64,000 nt of DNA, from NCBI RefSeq assembly GCF_900496995.4, contig NC_044004.1:48700224-48764223 (forward strand), in the 5' to 3' direction. The stretch comes from Aquila chrysaetos chrysaetos (Eukaryota > Chordata > Aves > Accipitriformes > Accipitridae). Below are positions 9,760-23,500 of the stretch, one piece after another. Positions within the stretch are counted from its first letter, which is position 1; each line of letters opens with the position of its first letter. A program made the position numbers and the translations under genes. The notes under the pieces are model-generated. The model searched no databases. It had not been told where the DNA came from and saw only the letters and a list, made by a program, of their open reading frames with translations.

Positions 9760-12700
9760 GGCAAAGGGGATGTGAAGGACCCAGCAGGTGAGAGCCTCCT
9801 ACCGCTGTGGATACTGAACCAGGGTTCAGGCAGGAAGGATCTTGTGCAGAGGAAAAATGAGGCTTATCAATGACCCAAAGCAAGTTTTCCACTCCTCAGT
9901 GAAAAAAATATTTCAGGGGAGTGGGGGTACCTCACTGGTTGCCAACAAAAAATGATTGCTGGCGTTGCCCTTCTGTTCCCTCCTGCTCAGAGCAGAGAGC
10001 AGCTTCCTGGGGAACTGAAGATGATCCTCATCTTGCTTCATCTGCAAAGAGAGAGGCCCACCATCACCTCTTTTTTGGTCGCCAATTACAGGCCTGAGCC
10101 CCAGCACTTCTAACCAGAGTGATCAGGCATTTGGGATTTTTGCTGGAGAGTCTCAGCCAAATTTTTACGCAACAGAGGCTTAGCCCTCTCGCGCCCCTAC
10201 TTCAAATAGCGTCACTTACAAAAGAGAAAGTACCTTATAGATGTGGCTTATGATGCTGGTAGGAACCCTCTGGATTAGCCACCAGCCACACATAATTATA
10301 TAGTCAAACCAGCATCTTTTCAAATCCAGATGTTTAAATATATTTGGAAGGTTTGAAGCTTTTGCTACTAGTAAATAAAAACAGGGAGAGGAGGAGGAGC
10401 TTTTCTCATTTTTAACTAGTGCATTGTTTTTAAGGAACAGGGGAAAAAGAAAAGGTTAAAAACCCTCATCACAATAAAGGGTCTCACCCGTCTGGTGATG
10501 GTCACAGCAGCCAACCGGTCCAGAGCTGGAGCAATGTGCCCCAGACAGAAGGTTATCAAAGTCCTGGCACAGAAAGGTTCCCGTCTCCCTCCTGTGAGGC
10601 TAAGCACTGGTCCTGCCCAGTGCTGCCATCTCAAGACCCCCCCTTCCCTTCCCCAAAGCTGACAAGGGAGCGTCTGGATGGTCTTTGTTGAAATACATGT
10701 TTAGAGATGCTTCAGTCCTGCGGTTCAGATTTCTCTCCCCTGCCCAAAGGTAGGTACAGGAATGCAGCCGAACTCCCTGGCAGAAAGAGACATTTCCCAA
10801 CGGGATCTTTTACTTGCAGGCATCCTTTGTTTGCTTTCTTAATGCCAGTTAGCGTTAATCCCCAAATCACCAGGGTCCATTTCAAGTAAATCCGGAAAGG
10901 AAGCCAGGATGAAACCGAAGAAGAGGAATCACCACGAGGAGGAGACTCAAAGCCTTACTGCATGGGAGGGTTTCAAAGAAATAAGGCGAGAGGTGTGACA
11001 TTTCTGCAGTGTAATTTCCTCATACCTGAGGCACTAACGAGCCTGCCCCCCCAAACTACTCGCTCACTCTCAGGCCCGGGAACCCCAAGAGAACAAACAC
11101 ACAAGGCATTACTCTGCAGACAGGTCTGTGAAATGGCTTCACTCCTCCAGCCAACACACATACCCAGCTGCAGCAGGTGAAATCCACCCAGGTAATGCTT
11201 TGCCACTACCTTGCAACTGTTGCGAGTGTTACTGTGTGCAAAGCACTTAATAAAACATATCAAAGTCATTTCTGAATGAAACCATTCAGATTCTTGAAAG
11301 GCAACCTGCAACCCAACATTTTCTGCTTTCAAACCCTCAGGGCTGCACTCCCATTACCTTCAAACTGCCACGATGTAAAACAAAATCTGAAAGGTATACT
11401 TACAATTATTTTTCCTCTCCTCTGAAAGGGAAAAATAACCTGTATTTTAGTGGAAAAATGGCTTCATTGGAGATGGCTAAACCAAAAATATACTTTGTGC
11501 CTCAAACACTCCGGCACATCCTTTATCTTGGGTCACTTTTGTATAATAACTTTTGTACCTTTAATACACAAATAGCAGTGGGAAAATCACTTTGAAATAT
11601 TAAACAACAAACATCGACAAAGTGTTTGGACTGTTAGCTGCTATAGAATAATTTAATGATAAACCCCATGATTTATTTTCGAGAGTGAGGTGAGATGCAG
11701 TAAGAAAGCTGCAAGAAGTAAGAGAATGCAGCCTTTGTTTTGTAATGCAGATGAGCCACAGCACAAAAACTTCCCAGGTAAGAGGTGTGACCAGTTTCCA
11801 TTACACTGAAACTCCTGTATCAGATGGAACCTTGTTTTATATGCCAGGCATTACTATTTCCATCCTGCCCTCACAGCTAACACAGTAGGGAAAAAAGCAG
11901 GAAGGAAAGGCAATTGGAAGGGTAAGTTTTGCCTATATGAGGAACAGCCCTGGTTTAACAGGCACGCAAAATGCATTTTTTAACTGACTGAAGTTAAACC
12001 AATGCTGACTGCATACATGCTCACCTTCGACTACGATTTACGTTTTACCAAATGTTTCTCAATTACTCAATCTCTACTGTAGATGACAAAACAAATGCAG
12101 CTTTAACAAGCTTTCAAAGTCAGCTGGGATTGCTGGAACAAGTACAGGTTCATGAATTCAAAACATGTTAAGGAGGTCAAGGAGAATAAAATCTTTGGTT
12201 AGGGATTTTTGGAGGCCATAGTTTGCAAGAAAAGTATCTGAAAAGCAATGCCACTTGGTTTAAGCCGATGCACTGAAAGAAATAATGGACAGACAACATG
12301 TTTGTGAAGGATGGGTTCACAGTATCCAAAAGGGCAATTCCAGGGATTAAAAAATAACGCCTTTGTATTCCCATATCCAATCCATTTGAACACTGTACCA
12401 TTCTTTTCAGCAAATTACAGCTTCCATTGTAGAGCTGTAAATGACCAGCTCTCTAGAAAATAGTATCATTTACTTTTTCAGGTTTTGTGTTTAAAAAAGA
12501 CTGGGGACAGAACAGACAAAATCTGAAGGAAGAAAGGAACCAGCAAAGACAATGCACGAAATTGCAGGCAAGTGAAACAACCCCAAAACAAAGAACCTTT
12601 GAAGTATCACTCTCTTCCAGTAGAGGAAACAACATAAATGACAAACAAATTTATACTTTATAAATGTTCACTTTTATTCAAAGATTATTGCATACACATT

Positions 12701-14519
12701 TACAGAGTCACTTAAGCAGCATATTGAGTGAACTGCAAATATTTACTGTAGCCTTTTTATCCTTGTAGGTTTGCTACTGAGGTTTATCACTTTTTTTATT
12801 ATCACTCTCAATATCTTTGTCTGTTTTGCTAAACTAACAGGCTTCCAAATTATTAGTAAGTGTTTTCTAATGAACAATGACTGTAAACGTAATAAAACCA
12901 GCATGCCGTTTTCCCTTTGAAGTTATTAAGTTGGATATTTTTCAGGAATGAAGTAATGACTCATTTTTTACAACTAGACTGAACCATGCTCTATACACAG
13001 GTAGTACTTATGACTTGCTAAGAGAGTGGTATGTTTAGATGGACGAAGTGTTCACTTATGATACCTTCAATTCAAGTGAACAAAACTACAGAAAGGTGGG
13101 AACAACTCATTGTATAGTCCTCATTAGCAAGAAGGAGGCTAGGAAATTAATAATAGTGGTAGCACAGACTGAGATTTAGGAACGACTAAGAGATAGTTTT
13201 GGTGACAGTTAAAAATGCTTATTTTAATGATTTCATGTGACATTAGTAATGTCTCATTTTGTCAGCACTAAACAATTAATACAGTCTCCACAAAATAAAG
13301 GATTCATTTCTGAATATAACATGCCTGAACACACGGAGTAATATTTCTATGGCTTCTGCAGAGGAAATACAATTATTGGGCCAGAATTTCCACCTTGATA
13401 TTGTACCAGGAAGTATGATATGGATTTTTAAGTCTCTGCTTAATCAGGTGAAGAAGTTTAGGAGTATCCTAATTTAAACACACTAGTCATATTGTGCAGG
13501 GAGATTGGAGGTGATAACTGAAAGTCAGAAGAGAGATGGAGCACACTGCATTCAATGTGGTATTCCTTCACAGCTGGAGACAGACCTTTCTGTGGAAAGT
13601 TTGTGGACGTTTCTGTGGGAAGGGCAATGCAAACGGCAGTCAAATGAACTTAATCCAGGTGGGACTCTGCTGCACAAAACAAGCACTTAAGAGCCCTGAA
13701 ACAAAACGAGGTATCCCTCCACCACCCAGCCCCCCTTCCTCCCTGCCAGGATTGCACCATCACAAGAGAGCAAGCAGGCAGACTAGCTCACAGCACTCTC
13801 CTCATCTTCAAATTTACTCCCACGCCAAGATCTGCAATTTACTACTCCTCAGTGCTTTCAACTGATGGATTAATTAGTAAGAGATGTTGGAAACTGTGAT
13901 AATAAAGTCTGTCATTAATTGGACAAAGTGCTAGAAGTTTGGTCGATCACTGCCAAAGGTCAGCATTTACTACCAGTCACTCTGTAGCAGTAACAATTAT
14001 TACTTTATTGCCCAACAGGGAAAGCTGTTCCCCAGTGCTGACTTCATAGCAATGCACAGCAGGTTACCCAGCCACACTCCATGCACAGGACACACACAGA
14101 TGACAGGAGCTCAACTACATCGGTCCATTTAATTTTCAAACAAAGATTGAGAGAAGGAAGAGAGATGGACGGAACAGGAGGTAATTTCCATCTTAGAACA
14201 AAGATTATCTTGTCTTATAATTAAATGTTATGTTGCAATTTGATTAATTCTATTTTACAGGAAATAAATTAATTCTTCGTCCAATGTATTATCTAGACAG
14301 GAAATGTTATCAGTCACAGACAAAGCTATTAGTCTGGTATTACTCAAAACATTTGCTAATCTGTGCCATATAGCTAAGCCTCTGAGAGATAACTGTCACT
14401 AATTTCTACTCTTTGACTTTTAAAAAAAAAAACACCCAAACCTCACTCAAGAAGCCAGTTCTTGTTTATAACATGTTTTTATACCACTCAGTGTTAAAAG
14501 CATATGTATTAAACACCTG
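9760..14519. other. Intergenic spacer between LRAT and the AtuA-like gene
   Basis: No coding region is supported. Short frames (for example 10973-11332 minus and 13536-13865 plus) lack homology and splice context. The right end, from 14519 leftward, should include the 3'UTR of the AtuA-like gene. The left end may contain LRAT upstream regulatory DNA or first-exon sequence. Confidence 0.6.
14004..14009 (-). promoter_or_regulatory. Candidate polyadenylation signal of the AtuA-like gene
   Basis: This is a canonical AATAAA on the minus strand about 510 bases after the stop codon, in AT-rich sequence. Other copies occur farther left (for example near 12673), so the true 3' end is uncertain. Confidence 0.3.
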
Positions 14520-14594
14520 TTACTCTATCAGTGATTTTAAATCAGGAACATTTTTGATCTGGAAATCCAACAGCATCTGTCCAAGTGCTTTGCC
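14520..14594 (-). CDS. AtuA-like gene terminal exon (GKALGQMLLDFQI, stop)
   Basis: It encodes 24 codons and TAA at 14520-14522. It begins directly after a T-rich tract and TTACAG acceptor. DPQ-GKALGQMLL matches the usual end of the family's C-terminal domain. It joins in phase 0. Confidence 0.88.
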   Translation of the reverse strand, partial: GKALGQMLLDFQIKNVPDLKSLIE

Positions 14595-17500
14595 CTGTAA
14601 GAAAAAAAACCCAACCAACATTTAATTTTGCTATCTAAATATAACACCTTTGTAAGTTAAGTTTTTAAGGATGGTTTAATAGGGTATTTTTCCTATAATC
14701 AGTGTAAGAACTCAGCATGCTGTGTAAGTTTTTTGAGTATTTATCTCTACATATACTTATATATAAATTTGGGATGAATTTTATCAAGCCTTGGACTGTA
14801 GGTTATTCAGTTATATCTACCTTTTCCATTTATTTGATTTTCTCACTTGTGAATAAATATAATTAAGGAAAACTATACAGTTGAGTTTTCAAGCATCTAA
14901 ACCTGAACAGATGGAATAGCTTCTTCAATTTATTTGGTACTTAGTGCTAAAAATCAATTTAATTTGGGTTCAGTTCTGCTATCTGGTTCATACATAGCAC
15001 CTTATTTTGTGAACAGCCTTCTTGAGTATGCTGAGATTATTTGTACACGTAAGCATTTCTCAGCCTATGGTGGCAGAACTGTGCTTTGCTGTAACCACAA
15101 GATTGCCACATTAAGGGATCTCATCTTCAGGTTTAGAAGCTTCAAATATTTAATACTCAAATTATACACTTGCAAAAAATGTTAGTTTCAGATTTACAAG
15201 TCGTCAACACACAAGATCTCCTATCCATCTATTTTTCTCCTTCAGATTTATATTAATTATCGGTAGTTTAACTGTAGGAGTCATAGGCTAAGCTAGAAGA
15301 GTTGTCGTACAGTTAATGGCTCCTGTATGTACTAGGAAACAATCAGAATCGTCTAGTAAATCTGCATTCTCCAAAACGCAACAGCCTTTGAGAAGTTAAT
15401 TTTGCTGGTGCATTTAAAAACACAGGTAGCACATCATAAAGAGCATAACTGATTTGAAGACTCTCTTAACAGTTTCTTGTACACATCTTTTTCACCAAAT
15501 ATTCTAAATCAACTTTCTACTTCCCTACATTGCTTTCAAACCTTAAAACAATTAAGTAGATAATGTATATTAACAGGAAATTAAAAGGAACTAAAGAGTC
15601 AAAACCAAAAGCTTACAGTTCCAGCCTAAAAGTTGGTTATAAAAGAGACTGTGTAATACATAGTTATAAAAGATAACTACATTAAAATCAATGCTTTGAT
15701 ACATGCCTGTGGGTCACTTCTTAGGGATGCTATGCCACCACCACCAAGGGAGTTCTTCAGAACAAAATTTAATCCATGGATTCCTGGCAATTCGTATCTG
15801 TAAAATAAAATCTTAATATTGTTTCTCAGGAGATTTTGTAAGAAACACTTGTACAGAACATCAAGCAAAAGACAGAGTGGAAAAATTTCATGCTTCTGAT
15901 GGCATCCCACTACTGAGTCAAGCCTAAAAGTTAACTGAAGATTAACCCACGGCCTTCCCTGCCTTCTTGTTCTTTCCCCTTACTCCATATCAACAGTCCA
16001 TAATAGTTTTAAAGCAGGACCATAAAGTAATTATTCTCCTCTTACTCAACTTCAAAACTCATTCATTTCTAATGAGGTTGTTTTCTGCATTAGTTTTTTT
16101 AATGAGTTAAAGCCCACATAGAAAGCTCTGTAGGCAAGAGGTTCAAGGTCCAGTATGAACCCAGAGAACACAGTGGGCAGAGAGAAGTATTTTTAATATT
16201 TCCTAGTTCTGATACTGAAAAATACAATCACTTAATTCCTGGAACACACTTTTGCTAACAAAGGCCACCAGCTAATTGGGAAGGCATCCTCTTTATTACT
16301 GAGAAGTAACTGTGAGTCACTAGATCAAACTCTTATGACCAACTACAGATAATTTTACAACAAATGAAAAGTAGAGCTACATTTCAACGCCTTCTTGGAG
16401 CCATGTACTTCGTTCAGATAAAATTTTATTTTAGTGCGACAGACCTATTTTTCTGTTCCACTGCCACTGTAAGCATTTTTCCATCTTTGCTTTTGACTGG
16501 TGCAGTTCCAATTTGGAAACTTTTGTAGAAGTTTGGCAAATGGCTCTGTGGTTTCCTAACAAAGTTGTTTCAAATTCCATAAATAGGTCTACAGCATATT
16601 TCCATTTGCCTCTCCTTGCACAGTTTTTCAGTGTTTTGTCATCTTCCTTGTATTCTTCTTTGTTTTTGCTTTCCTCCAATATTTTGTCTAAGAACTCGAT
16701 AGCTTTCCTTTTTGCCATAGGAAAGGATTTAATCAGAAAATCAGCAAGACATGAGGAATAACAGAGAAAGACAATAACCAGTTCTTCCTCTGTCTTCAGA
16801 TGTTTGACTGCTGCAGTTGAAATCACAATTCCTCCAACACCACCTCTTTTTCTTTAGTCATCACCTATCTGATCTTCATTTGTTTGGGACAGATTCTTCA
16901 AATCTGTCCTCTGAAATAGGTGGAATTTCTTGCAGTGCTCTTGTACTGCTGATTTTCCCACTCTGAGGTTTATCTTTTTCAGCTCCTTCTTAGAATTGTG
17001 AAAATTATGGCTGTTGCTGACGTTCACGTCTCTGTATGCCCTTGTGTCTTGGGCATACGACCCAAACCTTTCATGGAAGGAGATGATTCTGTTGAGCGGC
17101 CCGGCAAACACTTTAGTTCTCGTTATGTTCTTGCAAGCAGTAGTCATGAAGTGTCTGTGCCTGTCTCCCAGGCAATGAGTTTTCACTGTTCCTTCTACTC
17201 TTTCATTACCACACTCTAGTTTAGTATTAACATTATTAGTTGTTATTAAGACAAAAACTAGTGTTAGCATTCTGTGGACCTTCCTTGAAAACTACTTGCC
17301 AGGCAACATTATCATGCTTGAAGGCAAATCCATTGGGAAGGCATGAAAGTTCAATTAATCCAACCGTGCTCCACTAGACAACAGGAATATGAAGAATAAA
17401 GCAATTTCCACAATGTCACCTACATAATTTACTAAATCTAATAGCATAATCAACTACATAGGGGTATCAGAGGACCCCACAAAATTTTCAACTAAAAAAC

Positions 17501-20500
17501 TCAATACAAATTACCAATAACCATATACCATGAGAGCTAGAGGACTACCAAAACACTACACTGTAAATTTTACTCTGAAAAACTGGCAATAACTTCCAGG
17601 CAGCAAGCAATTTCACAATTGGCAGATCTATCCACAGGAACTAGACTAATGGAATATGTATTCCAGAAGCTAATACCTCAGCTCTCAAAAGAATTTTCAT
17701 GACTTCTTAATCATTTAAACAAATCAGGAGAGAAATTGAAGCGTGTACAAAAGCAGAAGCAAGTGACAAAAAGAGTGGAAGAATTTCATTTCACTTTCTA
17801 CAGTAATTCTGGCAGAGGGAGTATGTAATACAAGCAACAGATCTTAATTTGGAATGTTACAGAATGGCACATTCACTTCAAGTATTTTGAGGAAATATTC
17901 ACAGTGAAATACCCTAGCTAAAACTAGTATTACAAATAATATACAAAGGTCAGCATTTTCAATATTTTAAGGCCTGTTTGAAGCATCTGAGCATCCAAAA
18001 TATTTCCACACAAAAAACACACTCCCACAATAAAAGAAGAAAAACCACTATAACCATCATAATAGTCTTGAGCAGCAACAATACATTAACCAAAACGTTG
18101 GCATGCATTTACCCAGCATAAATAAACAATTTAAGTTTAATTAACTGAGATCTAAAGGAAGAAAATATTATCTAATTGTACAATTCAATCAAAAGTTTTA
18201 AGAGCTGCTTTCAAAAAGCACAGAAAACAAATAAACCCTTCAAAGAATACTAAGTCTGTGACAGAACCCAGTAAAACAAGGAAAATTCACTGTTCTAGCT
18301 GAACTCCTATGCTTATGCACAATGGGGTGCCTGCTTAACTACTTCCTTTAAAGTGCTGTCCATACCTATTCAAAGTAGTCAGGTTTCCCTGTGGATTTCC
18401 TGTTAAAATACATGGAAATAATAATGGCATAGAAATTATTTAATGCATGTAAATCAAAGAAAAGATAGGATTCCTCCCATCACAGGAAAGCAGGAACTGA
18501 GTCCATAGGCTTAGAGGTGTTTGCATGAGATATACTGGAGATAAGTATTTTTTTTCCCCCATAATAAATATATGAACAAAAAAAGCAATCTAGAAGCATC
18601 AGTATCCACATTTCTTGTACTTCAGCTCTTAGTAAAAATATCCCATAAGAAGAAATCAGCTTTCATATTTTTATTTCTGAGCATTGGGATGCTCTCAAAA
18701 CATAGAGAAGACAACCGTATTTCAGAAGATGAAACCAGCAAATTCTCACAAGATCATTTTATTATTGTTCTTAAATGACTGACCTAATGCCACGAAATGA
18801 AAAGTTTCTTACTCCATGTCTTAAGGTTATCAGATCTGTTAAGAATGTACTCTACACAGCAGGGGGAAGCAATCACATAGGTTTGGGGTTTAGAGTATGG
18901 GGGGGTTTGAAAGATCATCTTTTGTTACTATGTTACCTGAAAATCTGGAAGTTTATGAGTTTTCAGTGTTCCCTATCAAAATAATCCCACCTTTTCTCTG
19001 TTTAGTACACCTATTTAATAGCGTTAATGAAAAAGAATGAAAGGCAATTGGCTGACAATCTCTATTCTGTTGTGAGGCAGAGCCATGGTTGGTATGTTTT
19101 TAGTAGCAAAACTAATACATATTTTTTAGCCACTCACAATTTAAATAAAGGAAATGAAGGAAAATGAAAGAGTAAGATAGCTTTCTTTGTGACAGTTAAA
19201 ACTAAAAAATAAACAAAGTAATTTAAAAAGAAACTATACAATCTGAAGCACATGAGCATAATCCTTATAATCCTAACTATTTCCACAAAAGGATTTATTC
19301 TTTTTCCCCAGTAGTTTTTCAATTCACTCACAGAGCTCCATTATCACATCATTAAAGGAAGCCAAACCCAGGAACAGATAATCTAATTAATGAAAATAAA
19401 TTGGCTTCATCCAGACACAGCAAATTTCAACTTTTATTTTTGAACGTAAACAGCATTAAGGAACAACAATGAATCAATTTCTAAAAGTATCATTAGGAGG
19501 CGTGACATTTTTGATTTCTTCCCTTCTCTGCTCTGTTTCACAGGAAATTCAGTTACATTTCTTGGTATCACAATTTATTAGATACATAGATTTGTTAGCA
19601 CTTACGAAACAATGGGCGAGATCTGCACTGAGCTGCTTGTGAAGACAAGGAACAGCACTTACAACTCAAAGATGGGGGGTTAAAATAACTCCAACCTCTC
19701 TCTGAGCTTTGAGCTGCACCTTTCTGACTCCAGCTCTTTAAAGAAGCAAAAAGACACTTAACAGTTTATCCATTACCCGTGGCAATATATAATGATTTTG
19801 GCAGAATCTCCCTATTTGCAGAATAATTGACTCTGTATCAAAACAGGTTTTAGAAGACTGAATGGTTTGTTGCAATATTGAGCTTTTGTTTGTTTTTAAA
19901 GAGAGAAAAAGGTTTAAAATCTGTTGATTGTTTTATTGGACACCCTTAAGAGAATGAGCCCTATTACCTCATGCAACAAGAACAGTATATGTCTCATTTG
20001 CCAGTCCCCAGGAAAGACCCTGAGCATCAGCCGAAGATACCACGAAAACAAAAATGTTACATATGCTGTCTGCTGGCAGAGGATATTCTTTTGTAGATGA
20101 ATACCAGGTGAAAGTGTCCTGTTTAGGATGTATTCTCTGTCATATTTTAAAAAGGGAAATTAGCTGGGTTTTTTTCTTTAAATTCTGGCTTGGTATATAT
20201 GGCAAAAAAGTAGGTGAGAGTGGGGTACTCAAAGGAATACTTTCGCTAAAGTGAGTGAACTTCATAAAGATTAAAATGTTGTGCAGAGAGAGGGTTAGGA
20301 CGAGGCGTTTGTGATGGCTGATCAGGTAAGTTTGGGTTCCAGTCTATACTGGCTGCGTGAATGTCTTTCAGGTGGTGTTTCTCCCAACTCTGCAGTGGCT
20401 CTGAGGCTTGGGAAGCTTCAGTTACTAAGGCTCCTGCAGTCTCCAAATGGTTCAAAACCAATGGAGAGATACATTTCTCAAAGGACATTAGAAGTTATTT

Positions 20501-23500
20501 CTATTTTGTAGACATTCTGTACTGGAACAAAACAAAGAAATAGCCCCAACACTAATATGCTATTTCTGGGAATTTAAATGCCTTCACTAAAGAGATTCAC
20601 TGCCTTTGTCCAGCTTCAGGAGAGGCCCAAGTTCATGTTCTTTTTCAATGGCTGTTGCTTAGGCTGTTATTTAAAAAGGCAAAGAAAGATACATAAAAAA
20701 TATTTAAGACAATACACACAGGTTTGCAGTATTTATCTTAACATACTTTAAGATAACCTCCGATACCATCACTTATCTACCATACAACTGTGGACTGAGC
20801 AGCAAGCTACTCACCTTGTTACTAGTTCTTCTTCAGGTTTTTCTTGCTCTAAAAGGTGTTGGAAGTAATTCTCCAGGGCTTGAGCAGTTAAAGTTTTCTT
20901 TAGGTATGGATAGTAGAGGGGATGCCGTGCTATCACACCTGTTAGGTATAACTGGTGTTAGTTGGAACAGGAGCTGTTAAAACCAATTTGTATTTATCCT
21001 TTCAAAACTGATTTGAGATCCTCCTCTTAACTGAAACTGTACATACAGATCCTCTTTAATGAGCTCCTGAACAAAAAAACTATAGCATGACAGCTTTCTC
21101 TCTGTCAGTAGAGAGGTAGTGTGGACCATGACATGAAAGAATGCTCCCAGACTAAGTGATTATTGGACTTTTCCTGGCTGCAAACAGTCCCTGCCACTGC
21201 CAGACACCTAAAGAACAACATCAGAACAAACAACCCACAGGCAGTTCTCTTCCCCTAAATGGCTTGCAAGGCTTAGACAAGTAATCACAATTAACCATAA
21301 CAAGGCATGATCAGTGACTGAAGGTTTGGTCCTTGCCCCACTCCTTGCACGAGATCCTGACGTAAGTGTGAGAAATCACAATTACATTTTTATTGCTGTA
21401 AATAAGCTTTCATAAGCTTCAGGTAACTTTATGCTGAAGCTGAGGTTCCACAGCAAGATCCAGAAAGCAGATTTGTGTCACAGGGATCTTTTTATCTACG
21501 GACTTCAAAGCTAAATTAATCTTAGAGGTCAAGTTTGTTGTTGTTATTGTTGTTCCTTAATAAAGCAGTAGTGTCTTTGTATCTGAGGAAGTCTATTAGC
21601 TAAGTATCATTCATGATTTGGCAATGCTACATTGCAACAGTGGTCAACCATGGGGAAAAGGGAAAAAAAAGAAGAAGAAGAAAAAAAACCAAAAATCAAC
21701 GTTCCTTCATTCTTCAACCCAAAAAAACGTTTCACAAACAAGGACAAGAGAATTATATTCCTAAATATAAATGAACAAAATTAATCAGTTTTAGCATGAC
21801 AGCTAATAGCAAATCAAATCCCAAACGCACCTTTAATTCATACTGAGCTTTGAACACCACACGCTCTCATCTTCCAACAAGTAAGAGAGCCAATTGTTGC
21901 ATGCAGAAGTAAGGAACAGAAGGAATTATTAAACAATGCAAGCAGCAGCACAATCAATGTAGAGAGACTGCACACTGAAATACACCATTTGGATTTACAA
22001 TATAATAAAAACATTCTCTTACATGCAAGAACAACTTTGGTATTTCCTAACACTGTCAATGTTTTAGCCATAAATGTGTTACAATATTCATGTATGGAAA
22101 TATTATACATGATCAGACAACCAAGAGATTACATTACATAACACATACACATGAAGGAGTAGCAACTAATGTGTAAAGGAAACCTTAAAAAGGCATTTCT
22201 TAACTTTGAGGAGCTTGACTTTGCAACCCTCAACAAACATCTTTCTCTGTAGTATGACATGCAAGTATTTTTATTTAGTACCTCAGATTTCAACAGCTGC
22301 TAAACAGAAAACTGCAGGTATTTCATTAGTAAAATCCTTGTTTCATACAGATTATTTTTTGTTTCAGCACAGAGACAAATAAAAAAAACCCAACAAATTA
22401 AGTCATGTGAGAGATTTAAAAAAAAAAAAATAGGAAGAGCACTTGCTACGTAACTCTCACGTGAAAATCTTACATCGCTTCAGAAAGCAAGAAGAAGAAA
22501 AATACCTATGTTTGCAGAGTTGCCTTTGTCTCCACTTCTAGTATAGGCAAGATCTTCTAAGCGATAAGTGTGTGGACCGCTTGGCAGATCTATACAATAT
22601 AAAAATGAATACATTTTAATGATAGCTACAAATAATAGTACATTTTGAAGAAGTAACCGTCATTTTAAGGGTATACTTTCTGCATTGTTTGCAGTACTCC
22701 TGAAAACATTTCCAAAGCTTTCTTCCCACAAGAACATCCGGAGAACAAGAGGTAAGGCTGAGGGCCAAAATGACAAAATTGATCCCTCCTGCTCTGTCTC
22801 CCAAATCCCTTTTACCTTTTTACAGCCGAATGCTGTGCCAGGCACCCCCTCTTCCACCACCCTTAAATATGAAAATTCATCTTGGTCTTAGCAATGTGGT
22901 ATCTCTGAAGGAGGCACAGCAGCTACTTGTAATTTCTTGACTAGCTGACAACTTTTGTCCCCTTAACACACTGATATCTTTGCTTCCAGTGCAGATGGAA
23001 AATACACGTAGTTGCAACTGTCTTGATAATTCTGTAATGTCTGTTTATTCTGATAATGTCTGTAGAAAACAGTCACAATTTAAAATTCCTTTTCAAGACA
23101 ACACATCTCTCACTTTCATATGCACTGTTATAACAGTTACTTATTCAGCTGCATAGAAGAAACCCAAGATTTCTTTTTCAAAGTACTGATTTTGTAAATA
23201 TCTTAGTATTGGATAAGAAAAAGTCATAAATGGTCATAAATGCATGCTCTATAGGAAGCCAGTCTTAATTTTTTAACTTGTCGACGTCTGAGTATTGGAC
23301 TTTCAAGCCTTTAGGAACATAAAGATTGTTGCACTTCATTGAACAGAGTTCATATTAAGTATTATTTTTATCCATTTACACATCAAAAAAAGCAAACCCA
23401 CTCCTGCCCAAATCCAGAAATTCAGTCTTGTGGGATCTACACAGTTTGTATGTGAGGTTTGATGGTTAAGTTTCATAGCACGGACCTCTTGCCATCGTTA

